Shown here piece after piece: positions 1 through 5,815 of a stretch of DNA of 7,256 nt. Source of the stretch: Streptosporangiaceae bacterium (GTDB lineage: Bacteria > Actinomycetota > Actinomycetes > Streptosporangiales > Streptosporangiaceae); NCBI GenBank assembly GCA_030040475.1, contig JASHTQ010000605.1:1-7256 (forward strand), in the 5' to 3' direction. The notes below the pieces were generated by a model that saw only the letters and a program-made list of their open reading frames with translations, made no database searches and had not been told where the DNA came from. The translations under genes were made by a program, and so were the position numbers. Position 1 is the first letter of the stretch; every line of letters starts with the position of its first letter.

Positions 1-32
1 GTTAGCCTCGGCAGGGAGACCCGGGAGGACAT

Positions 33-908
33 GTGCGGCTGGTCAGGTTTCGCGCCGGGGGCGGCGGGGTGTGGGCCGGCGTGCTCGACGCGGACGCGAT
101 CGCGCCGCTGGGCGGGGCGGCGACGCTGGCCGACCTGCTCGCGCTGCCGGTGGCGCGGATCCGCGAGCTATGCCTGGGCACCGGGCCGGGCACGGTGCCG
201 CTCGCCGCGGCCGAACTGCTCGCGCCGGTCGACGGCCGGACCGAGGTGTGGGCCGCGGGGGTGACCTACGAGCGGTCCCGCGACGCGCGGGTGCTGGAGA
301 GCGAGCACGAGGCCGACGTCTACGAGCGGGTGTACGACGCCGAGCGTCCCGAGCTGTTCTTCAAGTCGGCGGCCTGGCGGGTGGTCGGCCCCGGCGGCCG
401 GGTGTCGGCGCGCGCCGACTCGCAGGTGGACGTGCCCGAGCCGGAACTCGCCGCGGTGCTGAACTACGCCGGCGAGGTCGTCGGCTACACGATCTGCAAC
501 GACATGAGCTCGCGGTCGATCGAGGGGCAGAACCCGCTGTACCTGCCGCAGGCCAAGATCTACCTGGGCGGCTGCGCGGTGGGTCCCGCCATCCGCCCGG
601 CCTGGGAGGTGCCCGACCCGTACGCCCTGGCCATCGAGATGAGCATCGGCCGCGACGGCGCGGTCGCCTGGTCCGGCCGTACCAGCACCTCCGGGCTGCG
701 ACGGCGGATCCCGGAACTGGCCGGCTACCTGTTCCGCGAGGACGAGTTCCCGGCCGGCGTCGTCCTGTCCACCGGCACCTGCCTGGTCCCCGACCTCCCG
801 TTCACCTTGCAGGCAGGCGACGAGATCCGGATCGCCATCGACCAGATCGGCGAGCTGGTCAACCACGTGGTGCGGGGCAAGGCCGGCGTCGGCGCCCCGG
901 GCGGCTAG
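33..908 (+). CDS. Fumarylacetoacetate hydrolase (FAH) superfamily protein, 2-keto-3-deoxy-sugar-acid dehydratase-like
   Basis: The 291-aa protein has the FAH C-terminal fold as its core (about residues 72-283). Visible signatures are GVTYERS (76-82), ERPELFFK (104-111), the metal-ligand pattern E136-x-E138 followed by D157 in [11 protein letters not shown] (151-161), and NPLYLPQAK (167-175) with a conserved lysine K175. The run from GVTY to LPQAK resembles bacterial and archaeal 2-keto-3-deoxy-D-arabinonate dehydratases more than true fumarylacetoacetases. Family knowledge suggests a Mg2+-dependent cytosolic dehydratase or hydrolase acting on a 2-oxo acid; the substrate cannot be read here. 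Start: GTG at 33 has GGGAGG at 23-28 just upstream. The overlapping ATG at 31 opens a different, non-homologous frame. No other sugar-acid catabolic gene is visible nearby, so a role outside pentose oxidation is possible. The upstream neighbour is outside the window. The family call is firm; the sub-family is moderate. Confidence 0.9.
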   Translation: MRLVRFRAGGGGVWAGVLDADAIAPLGGAATLADLLALPVARIRELCLGTGPGTVPLAAAELLAPVDGRTEVWAAGVTYERSRDARVLESEHEADVYERVYDAERPELFFKSAAWRVVGPGGRVSARADSQVDVPEPELAAVLNYAGEVVGYTICNDMSSRSIEGQNPLYLPQAKIYLGGCAVGPAIRPAWEVPDPYALAIEMSIGRDGAVAWSGRTSTSGLRRRIPELAGYLFREDEFPAGVVLSTGTCLVPDLPFTLQAGDEIRIAIDQIGELVNHVVRGKAGVGAPGG

Positions 909-916
909 CGAGGCCC

Positions 917-933
917 GGCCGCGGCCCGCGGCC
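917..933 (+). terminator. GC-rich hairpin after the FAH-family gene, possible terminator
   Basis: Eight nucleotides after the TAG at 906-908 there is a self-complementary stretch: GGCCGC (917-922), loop GGCCC, GCGGCC (928-933), giving a 6-bp all-G/C stem. No T-run follows, which is common in high-GC actinomycetes. Termination is inferred from position and structure only. Confidence 0.4.
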
Positions 934-993
934 CTGACCTGATCCCGCCCGACGGCCGATCTTCACCAGTCGGCGCCTGCGATGTTCCTATCT

Positions 994-1046
994 GGGGCGC
1001 GTGCCCCACAAGCCCCTTCTTGAGGGGCGCGTGTGCCACAAGCCCC
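994..1046. repeat. Two 23-bp imperfect direct repeats with nested stem-loops
   Basis: Copies at 994-1016 and 1024-1046 match at 21 of 23 positions. Both begin GGGGCGCGTG and end CCACAAGCCCC; they differ only at the two middle bases (CC versus TG). The 7-bp spacer is TTCTTGA, so the period is 30 bp. Copy 1 folds on itself (GGGGC 994-998, loop GCGT, GCCCC 1003-1007). The junction folds too (GCCCCT 1012-1017, loop TCTTG, AGGGGC 1023-1028). The two folds are adjacent. This could be a bidirectional termination structure, a protein-binding repeat, or a copy of a dispersed intergenic repeat; the sequence alone does not decide. Confidence 0.75.
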
Positions 1047-1097
1047 GGGCGAACGGCCGGCCGGCACGCGCCGGTGACCCGATCCGCTTCGCTTCCC

Positions 1098-1119
1098 TTA
1101 GCGCTGCTAATGTACTAGC
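1098..1119. promoter_or_regulatory. TTAGC-N3-GCTAA inverted repeat, possible operator upstream of PAP2
   Basis: A perfect 5-bp inverted repeat, TTAGC (1098-1102), GCT, GCTAA (1106-1110), is followed at once by an overlapping second dyad, GCTA (1106-1109) / TAGC (1116-1119). The stretch is clearly more A/T-rich than its surroundings and lies about 140 bp before the PAP2 start. TTAGC/GCTAA-type palindromes are seen at many MarR-family operators, but no regulator gene is in the window, so the binding protein is unknown. The AT-rich part could also contain a -10 element. Confidence 0.35.
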
Positions 1120-1157
1120 GGTGGCCGGATGAAGTCTTCCGTGCCGCTCAGAGGTGA

Positions 1158-1180
1158 CCTTACCTTCGGGGGCGAAGAGG
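1158..1180 (+). other. Leader hairpin upstream of the PAP2 gene
   Basis: CTTCG (1164-1168), loop GGGG, CGAAG (1173-1177) form a perfect 5-bp stem. Across a 3-nt bulge it can be extended by CCT (1158-1160) pairing with AGG (1178-1180). It lies about 70 bp before the PAP2 start codon, so it may sit in the 5' untranslated leader. There is no T-run. A regulatory role is unproven, and in GC-rich DNA such stems also arise by chance. Confidence 0.3.
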
Positions 1181-1251
1181 GTGAGATCGGCGCGGACACG
1201 GGCCGGGCGCCCCGGCGGCGGCGCGGGATGACAGCGGGATAGCGCGCCGCG

Positions 1252-2265
1252 ATGCCGAACCTCATGCTGTCCTGGCAGCAGGCCGCCATTCTCGCCGCCG
1301 CGCTCGGCCTGGCAGGGGTGCTGCTTGTGCACGCAGGCGCCGCCGGGCGCGCGGGCCGGCTGGCGACCGGTGCACCGAACGGCCGGGCCGGCGGGCGCGC
1401 GGGGCGGGCGCGGACTTTTGCGGCGCACGTGGGCCCGTTTTCCCGCGAGGCGGGCGTGGTCGTCGCGTTGTACGCGCTGTGGCAGCTGGCGGGGAGCCTG
1501 GCGACGGGCGGGCTGCCGCAGGCGCTCGCGCACGCGCGCTGGATCTGGCACACCGAGCGCACCCTGCACCTGCCCAGCGAACTGGACGTCCAGCGGCTGA
1601 TGCTGCCGCACCCGCTGCTGGCCCAGGCGGCGAACATCTACTACGCGACCATGCACTTCGGGATGCTCATCGCGGTGCTGATCTGGATGTTCGCCTGGCA
1701 CCGTGATCGCTACCCGGCGATGCGCAACGCGATGGCCGCCAGCACCGCGATCTGCCTGCTCATCTCCTTCATCCCGGTCGCGCCGCCGCGGATGCTGCAC
1801 CAACTGGGCTTCGTTGACCTGGCCGCGAAGTACGGGCAGTCCGTCTACGCCGCGCTCGGCCTGGGCGCCGACCAGTTGTCTGCCATGCCGTCGGTGCACG
1901 TCGCCTGGGCGGTGCTGGTGTCCTGGGCCGTCATCACCAGCGGCGTCAGCCGGTGGCGCTGGCTGATCCTGCTGCACCCGGCCGTCACCGTCTTCGTCGT
2001 CGTGGGCACAGGCAACCACTTCTGGGCCGACGGCATTGTCGCGGCCACCGTGGTCGCCGTCGTCCTCGGGACGCGCGCCCTGGTGCTGCACTGGGCTGGC
2101 GGCCCGGTGGCCCTGCCGTGGAGACTGGACGGGATACGTCTAGCCGGCTTTCACCGCGAGGACGGGAACCGCGAGCACGGGAGCCGCCGGGACGGGACCG
2201 CCGGAAGGGAGGCCGCGTGGACGCCGGAGCAACCCCAGGCCGAGATGCAGCGGCCAGGGAGATAG
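1252..2265 (+). CDS. PAP2-superfamily membrane protein, inositol-phosphotransferase (Aur1/Ipt1-like) type
   Basis: A 337-aa polytopic membrane protein with hydrophobic segments near residues 10-28, 66-88, 127-148, 161-178, 215-232, 237-252 and 261-280. The PAP2 active-site blocks are present: a basic block RDRYPAMR (151-158), MPSVHVAW with catalytic H216 (212-219), and GTGNHFWAD with H256 and D260 (252-260). This arrangement is typical of the PAP2_3/Aur1-like group, which transfers or hydrolyses lipid-linked phosphate groups at the membrane; the donor and acceptor are unknown. The C-terminus (about 290-337) is a highly charged tail with pentapeptide repeats of the type xR[E/R][D/H]G at 301-315. 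Start: an in-frame TAG at 1240-1242 forces the start to ATG 1252 or later (ATG 1264 is possible). The SD is weak. The 3' end overlaps the DUF3500 gene by 49 bp, indicating one transcript and coupled translation. Confidence 0.88.
   Translation: MPNLMLSWQQAAILAAALGLAGVLLVHAGAAGRAGRLATGAPNGRAGGRAGRARTFAAHVGPFSREAGVVVALYALWQLAGSLATGGLPQALAHARWIWHTERTLHLPSELDVQRLMLPHPLLAQAANIYYATMHFGMLIAVLIWMFAWHRDRYPAMRNAMAASTAICLLISFIPVAPPRMLHQLGFVDLAAKYGQSVYAALGLGADQLSAMPSVHVAWAVLVSWAVITSGVSRWRWLILLHPAVTVFVVVGTGNHFWADGIVAATVVAVVLGTRALVLHWAGGPVALPWRLDGIRLAGFHREDGNREHGSRRDGTAGREAAWTPEQPQAEMQRPGR
2153..2210 (+). repeat. Degenerate 15-bp tandem repeat inside the PAP2 C-terminal coding end
   Basis: There are three full units at 2153-2167, 2168-2182 and 2183-2197, and a decayed fourth at 2198-2210. 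Unit 1 (ACCGCGAGGACGGGA) and unit 2 differ by a single base; unit 3 has three further changes. Because 15 is a multiple of three, the repeat encodes a pentapeptide series HREDG / NREHG / SRRDG / TAGRE in the PAP2 tail. The last unit runs into the AAGGGAGG SD of the next gene. Confidence 0.8.
2205..2212 (+). promoter_or_regulatory. Strong ribosome binding site of the DUF3500 gene, inside the PAP2 coding end
   Basis: AAGGGAGG lies 4 nt before GTG 2217. It decides the DUF3500 start: the much longer upstream open frame (back to about 1953) runs antiphase through the PAP2 membrane segments and has no comparable SD. Its position within the PAP2 reading frame implies translation coupled to the upstream gene. 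Confidence 0.75.
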
Positions 2266-3398
2266 CCGCCCGCGAGGTCGCGGCGCGGATGGCCGCCGCG
2301 GCGGTCGCGTGGCTCGACGTGCTCGACCCCGGCCAGCGCGCGCTGGCCACCGGCGGCGCGCCGTGCTCGGACCCCGAGTCCGACGCCGAACGCAGGCGCT
2401 GGTTCTACACCCCCACCGATCACGGCGGCCTGCCGCTCGGCGCGCAACGGCCGGCTCAGCAGCAGCTCGCCCACAAGCTGGTCGCCTCCGGCCTGTCCGT
2501 CGCCGGGTACGTCACCGTCGCCACCATCATCGGGCTCGACAACGTGCTCGACCAGGTCGAGGGCTGGACCGTCGACTGGGGCCGCGAACGCGGCCGCGAT
2601 CCCGGCCTGTATTACCTGCGGGTGTTCGGCGAGCCGGGCGGGGCGGCCCCATGGGGCTGGCGGTTCGGCGGCCACCACGTGTCGCTGAACAACCTCGTGG
2701 TGGACGGCGCGGTGCGCTCGACCACCCCGTGCTTCCTCGGCGCCGACCCGGCGGTCTCGCCGCTGCTGGGTCCCCCGCCGCTGCGCCCGCTGGCCGGGGC
2801 CGAGGACCCGGCCCGCGAGCTCGTCCGCTCGCTGGACGCCGGGCAGGCTGACCGCGCGATCCTGCTCGACCGCGCGCCTTCGGACATCATCGGCGGCAAC
2901 AGGCCGCTGCTCGCCGACGGTGACCAGATGATCTACCTCAGGGACCTGTGGCGGCGGCCGTTCACCGATTCGCCGCTCGCCGAGCGGATCGCCGACGCGG
3001 ACGCCGACAACGAACGGGCCTCCGGGTACGGTCACGGCGACTACCGGCGGCTCGCGCTGACCGGCGCGCCGAAGGGCCTGCCGGCCAGCGAGCTGGACGC
3101 CGGGCAGCGGGAACTGCTGCGCGCGATCCTCGGCGCCTACCTTCGGCGGGTCCCCGACGGCCTGTCGCCGCAGCCGGACTACGGGGATGACGCCAGGCTG
3201 GACGCCGTGCACTTCGCGTGGGCCGGGCCGACCGGTGCCGGCCAGCCGCATTACTACCGGCTGCAGGGCCCGCGCCTGCTCATCGAGTACGACAACACCC
3301 AGCGCAAGGCGAACCACGCCCATTCGGTATGGCGCGACCCGGCGGCCGACTTCGGCTACGACGTCCTCGGCGCGCACCTGGCCGCGCACCACCTATGA
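2217..3398 (+). CDS. DUF3500 domain-containing protein
   Basis: A 393-aa, apparently soluble protein that I recognise as the DUF3500 family over nearly its whole length. Markers are WFYTPTDHGGLPLGAQRP (62-79), GWRFGGHHVSLN (147-158), STTPCFLGADP (168-178), RPLAGAEDPARELVRSL (190-206) and the C-terminal EYDNTQRKANHAHSVWRD block (357-374). No function is assigned to the family that I can name. The paired histidines at 153-154 and 367/369 would suit metal binding or catalysis, but that is inference. No signal peptide or membrane segment is seen; the N-terminus (10-35) is an Ala/Arg/Glu-rich probable helix with AARE repeats. Start: GTG 2217, set by the SD at 2205-2212; ATG 2289 is a weaker alternative. 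It overlaps PAP2 by 49 bp in another frame, so the two are made together. The 27 bp before the converging gene contain no clear terminator. Confidence 0.88.
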   Translation: MDAGATPGRDAAAREIAAREVAARMAAAAVAWLDVLDPGQRALATGGAPCSDPESDAERRRWFYTPTDHGGLPLGAQRPAQQQLAHKLVASGLSVAGYVTVATIIGLDNVLDQVEGWTVDWGRERGRDPGLYYLRVFGEPGGAAPWGWRFGGHHVSLNNLVVDGAVRSTTPCFLGADPAVSPLLGPPPLRPLAGAEDPARELVRSLDAGQADRAILLDRAPSDIIGGNRPLLADGDQMIYLRDLWRRPFTDSPLAERIADADADNERASGYGHGDYRRLALTGAPKGLPASELDAGQRELLRAILGAYLRRVPDGLSPQPDYGDDARLDAVHFAWAGPTGAGQPHYYRLQGPRLLIEYDNTQRKANHAHSVWRDPAADFGYDVLGAHLAAHHL

Positions 3399-3425
3399 CC
3401 CGCGGCGCGCCCCGGGTCCGAGCCC

Positions 3426-3938
3426 TCAGTCCTGCGCCGGGCCGAAGTCGATGCACGACACCCCGAAGGAATCCGACGCGGTGATGCAGACCGAGGTGAG
3501 CCCGGAGAAGACCTGGTGTACCCCGAAGCTCCAGAAGTACCAGCCCTGGTTGAGCGCGAACGTGCGCCGCTTGACCGTCAGGCCGTTCGGGTGCGCCGTG
3601 GTGTAGACGGTCACCGTCCAGGTCTTGGTCATCGGGGCGTTGTACTGAACCCACTCCACCACGGTCCCGATGCACACGCCACCGTCCGAGGTGCGCCGCC
3701 ACCACAGGTGGCCGGCCTGGTGGCGGTCGGGGTTGGTGATGAAGCCCATCGCGGGGAACGCCGCGGGGGTCACGCCCAGGCAGCCGGTGTCCGCCGCGTC
3801 GGACTGGCCCGCGGTGGCGTAGCTCACGCCCGGCACCAGCAGCGCGAGCGCCGCCGCGGCGATGAGCGCGACGGCGAGCCAGCGGCCCGGCAGCCGCCTG
3901 AGGCGCGCCGCTAGCCTGGTACCCGGTACTCGGCTCAT
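3426..3938 (-). CDS. Secreted or membrane-anchored hypothetical protein with four cysteines
   Basis: I do not recognise this 170-aa protein. It starts with an Arg-rich segment (MSRVPGTRLAARLRRLPGR), then a hydrophobic stretch (about 20-39), then a likely signal-peptidase region around YATAGQ (40-45). This fits an exported protein, or an N-terminally anchored one if uncleaved. The mature part of about 125 aa has four cysteines (C53, C89, C151, C162), enough for two disulfides. It is rich in aromatic and beta-branched residues (TWTVTVYT 106-113; GWYFWSFGVHQVF 132-144), suggesting a small beta-sheet domain. The start ATG at 3938 is chosen because GAAGGAGA (3954-3947) lies 8 nt upstream. A GTG at 3992 would add 18 hydrophilic residues before the signal and has no good SD. 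The gene converges on DUF3500 and diverges from the ThDP-enzyme operon, with which it shares 187 bp of control region. Confidence 0.78.
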   Translation of the reverse strand: MSRVPGTRLAARLRRLPGRWLAVALIAAAALALLVPGVSYATAGQSDAADTGCLGVTPAAFPAMGFITNPDRHQAGHLWWRRTSDGGVCIGTVVEWVQYNAPMTKTWTVTVYTTAHPNGLTVKRRTFALNQGWYFWSFGVHQVFSGLTSVCITASDSFGVSCIDFGPAQD

Positions 3939-4125
3939 AACTTCGGTCTCCTTCGGCTCTGGTAGGAAGGTCCGACGCCCCAGGCGGATCACTTTCCCAT
4001 CAGAACGATCACTCCAGCGGCCAGGTTCACTACTCTGGGTGATTTTCTCCCGGTATCACCGGCCCCACGGATCTTGACTGCCGATCAGGGGCACCACACA
4101 ATGGCCGTCTAAAGAGGGAGCCCGC
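3939..4125. promoter_or_regulatory. Divergent control region with repeated ATCAC/GTGAT elements
   Basis: This 187-bp region is less GC-rich than the flanking genes. It contains GATCACT at 3987-3993 and again at 4007-4013 (exactly 20 bp apart), and a related GTTCACT at 4025-4031. GGTGAT (4038-4043) and ATCACC (4055-4060) form a dyad with an 11-bp gap, which overlaps a perfect palindrome CCGGT-ATC-ACCGG (4050-4062). These sites lie between the two divergent starts and just before the -35 of the rightward promoter, as expected for a transcription factor controlling one or both genes. For the leftward gene there is a weak ECF-sigma-like candidate on the minus strand: GAAC (4028-4025), 17 bp, CGTT (4007-4004). 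The regulator is not in the window. Confidence 0.5.
4074..4102 (+). promoter_or_regulatory. Candidate housekeeping-type promoter for the ThDP-enzyme operon
   Basis: TTGACT (4074-4079), a 17-bp spacer and CACAAT (4097-4102) match the -35/-10 consensus at 5 of 6 and 4 of 6 positions with ideal spacing. Transcription would start around 4108-4110. That gives a short leader of about 16 nt holding just the SD GAGGGAG (4114-4120) and the ATG at 4126. The palindromes at 4038-4062 lie immediately upstream, a common activator position. Confidence 0.45.
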
Positions 4126-5796
4126 ATGGGAATCCAGCCAGCCGACGCGCTCGTCGGCGCGCTCGCCGGGGCGGGGACGCGGCTGATGTTCGGGGTCCCT
4201 GGCGGCGGCCCCAACCTGGACGTCGTCGGCGCCGCGGCGGCCGCGGGGCTGCGCTTCGTCCTGGCTCACGGCGAGACGGCGGCGGCGATCATGGCCGCCA
4301 GCTACGCCGACCTGACGGGCGCGCCGGGCTCCGTCCTGGTCACCCGTGGCCCCGGGCTGGCCAGCGCGGTCAACGGGATCGCGCATGCGGCGCTGGACCG
4401 GCTGCCCGTGGTGGTGATCGCGGACACCGTCCCGGCCGCCGGCCGCGGCCGGATCAGCCACCAGCGGATCGACCAGGCCGCACTGGGCCGGTCGGTGGCC
4501 AAGGCGGCCGCCACCGTCGGCGGACCGAATGCCGCCCAGACGGCCGAGTGGCTCGTCCGGCAGGCGCTCGGCGCGCCCGCCGGCCCGGTCATCGCCACCA
4601 TCGACGACAGCGCCACCGGCACCATTCCCCGCCCATATCAGATGTCGACAACGGTCGACCATACCAGCGGTGGTGGCGATAACGGGGCCGAGGCGGGCGT
4701 GCTGGCCGAGGCGCTGCGGGGGGCGCGGCGGCCGGTGCTGCTGCTCGGCACCGGGGCGGTCGCGCACACCGCCGCGATCCGAAAAGCCCTGGCCGGACGC
4801 GGCATCCCGGCGCTGCACAGCTACCGGGCCCGCGGCATCCTGCCCGACGACGGCGCCGACGCGGCCGGGCTCGTCACCGGGGGCACGATGGAGTGGCCGC
4901 TGCTTGACGCGGCGGACCTCATCGTCGCGCTCGGCGTGGACGAGGCCGAGATGATCCCGTCGGCCTGGGACTACACAGCGCGCACGATCCTCATCTGCGG
5001 CCCCGAGGCCAGCGGCGGCTACTTCTCCGGCGCCACCGCGCTGCGGCTGCCGCTGGAGCGGGCGCTGGACGTGCTCGCCAACGGCGCAACCCATGACTGG
5101 CCGCCGGGCACCGGACGCGCGGTCAAGGCGGACGCCGTGCGCCGGCTCCTGGCGGCAGCCAGCGCGGCACCAGAAAGCCTGGCCCCCCAGCAGGTGGCCG
5201 CGGCGGTCCGGGCCGGCACCCCGGCGGAGAGCATCGCCACGGTGGACGCGGGCGCGCTCATGCTCGCCGTCATGCCGCTGTGGGAGGTAGCCGAGCCGCG
5301 GCGGCTGCTGATCTCCAGCGGCCTGGCCACGATGGGCTACGCGCTGCCCGCCGCGATCGGCGCGGCCCTCGCCGCGCCGCAGGTGCCGGTGGTGGCCTGC
5401 ACCGGCGACGGCGGGCTCGGCATGACGCTGGCCGAGGTCGAGACGGCGGCCCGGCTCGGCCTGCGGATCGTCGTGGTCGTCTTCAACGACGCCGCGCTCA
5501 GCCTGATCCGGATCAAGCAGCGGCCGAACGGGCAGGGCGGCGAGGAAGCCGTCCGCTACCGCCGCACCGACTTCGCGGCCGCCGCGGTCGCGATGGGCGC
5601 CGCGGGCGCCGCGGTGCGCACCGAGCGGGACCTCGCCGCGGCGCTGGCCGACGCGCTGCGGCGAGAGGGCCCCACCGTGATCGACGCCAGCGTCGACCCG
5701 GCCTGCTACCCGGCGATCATGGACCTGTCCCGGGGGCAGGCCGGGCGCAGGTCCGTGCCCGGCATCGTCCGGGCGGACAGCCTTCCAGCCAGATAA
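4126..5796 (+). CDS. Thiamine-diphosphate-dependent enzyme, acetolactate synthase/2-oxo-acid decarboxylase-like
   Basis: The 556-aa protein has the three-domain architecture of ThDP enzymes. The N-terminal PYR domain (about 1-165) contains FGVPGGGPNLD (22-32) and HGETAAA with the catalytic glutamate E50. A short Gly-rich linker (about 170-187) precedes the central domain (about 188-320). The C-terminal PP domain (about 350-530) carries the ThDP/Mg motif: GDG (427-429), then N454-D455 in VFNDAALSLIRIKQ, a 27-residue spacing. The second Asn of the usual NN is Asp. The central domain has GVDEAEMIPSAWD where acetolactate synthases carry their FAD-contacting RFDDRVTG-type loop, so true acetolactate synthase is unlikely. 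A decarboxylase or carboligase on an unknown 2-oxo acid is more probable. Start: ATG 4126 with GAGGGAG 5 nt upstream. It is the first gene of an operon, 19 bp before the next. No small regulatory subunit follows, again unlike biosynthetic acetolactate synthase. Confidence 0.88.
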   Translation: MGIQPADALVGALAGAGTRLMFGVPGGGPNLDVVGAAAAAGLRFVLAHGETAAAIMAASYADLTGAPGSVLVTRGPGLASAVNGIAHAALDRLPVVVIADTVPAAGRGRISHQRIDQAALGRSVAKAAATVGGPNAAQTAEWLVRQALGAPAGPVIATIDDSATGTIPRPYQMSTTVDHTSGGGDNGAEAGVLAEALRGARRPVLLLGTGAVAHTAAIRKALAGRGIPALHSYRARGILPDDGADAAGLVTGGTMEWPLLDAADLIVALGVDEAEMIPSAWDYTARTILICGPEASGGYFSGATALRLPLERALDVLANGATHDWPPGTGRAVKADAVRRLLAAASAAPESLAPQQVAAAVRAGTPAESIATVDAGALMLAVMPLWEVAEPRRLLISSGLATMGYALPAAIGAALAAPQVPVVACTGDGGLGMTLAEVETAARLGLRIVVVVFNDAALSLIRIKQRPNGQGGEEAVRYRRTDFAAAAVAMGAAGAAVRTERDLAAALADALRREGPTVIDASVDPACYPAIMDLSRGQAGRRSVPGIVRADSLPAR

Positions 5797-5815
5797 ACCA
5801 GGTAAAGGAGCAACG

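Larger units (their letters stand above)
909..1251. other. 343-bp non-coding region between the FAH-family gene and the PAP2 gene
   Basis: No credible gene is seen on either strand. The region holds the hairpin at 917-933, a 23-bp imperfect direct repeat at 994-1046, a TTAGC/GCTAA palindrome at 1098-1110, and a leader hairpin at 1158-1180. A 37-codon reading frame (1129-1242) lies in the PAP2 frame and is stopped by TAG at 1240, nine bases before the PAP2 ATG. It has no good SD and a low-complexity Arg/Gly end, so it is not called as a gene. The PAP2-DUF3500 promoter should lie here, but I find no convincing -35/-10 pair. Confidence 0.6.

Noticed and set aside
31..264. ATG at 31 as a start
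   Set aside because: It opens a 77-codon Arg/Pro-rich frame with no similarity. The overlapping GTG at 33 gives the FAH-family protein.
988..2091. A 367-codon minus-strand frame across the intergenic region and PAP2 gene
   Set aside because: Shadow of the GC-biased PAP2 gene; no domain and low-complexity composition. Its C-terminal end is just the translated 23-bp repeat.
1953..2216. N-terminal extension of the DUF3500 frame by 88 codons
   Set aside because: It overlaps the PAP2 membrane segments out of phase and is Arg/Gly-rich without family similarity. The SD at 2205-2212 places the start at GTG 2217.
2151..3392. A 413-codon minus-strand frame opposite DUF3500
   Set aside because: Antisense shadow; the plus strand encodes a recognisable full-length DUF3500 protein with a strong SD.
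3399..3425. Bidirectional terminator between the convergent DUF3500 and secreted-protein genes
   Set aside because: Only 27 bp are available and the GC-rich segments give no continuous stem worth calling; termination may occur inside the opposing gene.
3828..3938. Twin-arginine (Tat) signal in the secreted protein
   Set aside because: The arginines (RLRRLPGRW) do not fit the S/T-R-R-x-F-L-K pattern; an ordinary Sec signal or anchor explains the segment.
3939..3992. GTG start at 3992 for the secreted protein
   Set aside because: It would put 18 hydrophilic residues before the signal-like segment and lacks a proper SD, while ATG 3938 has GAAGGAGA 8 nt upstream.
4101..4112. Three-codon ATG-GCC-GTC-TAA frame just before the SD of the ThDP gene
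   Set aside because: It overlaps the predicted -10 and transcription start, so it is unlikely to be transcribed whole, and it has no SD.
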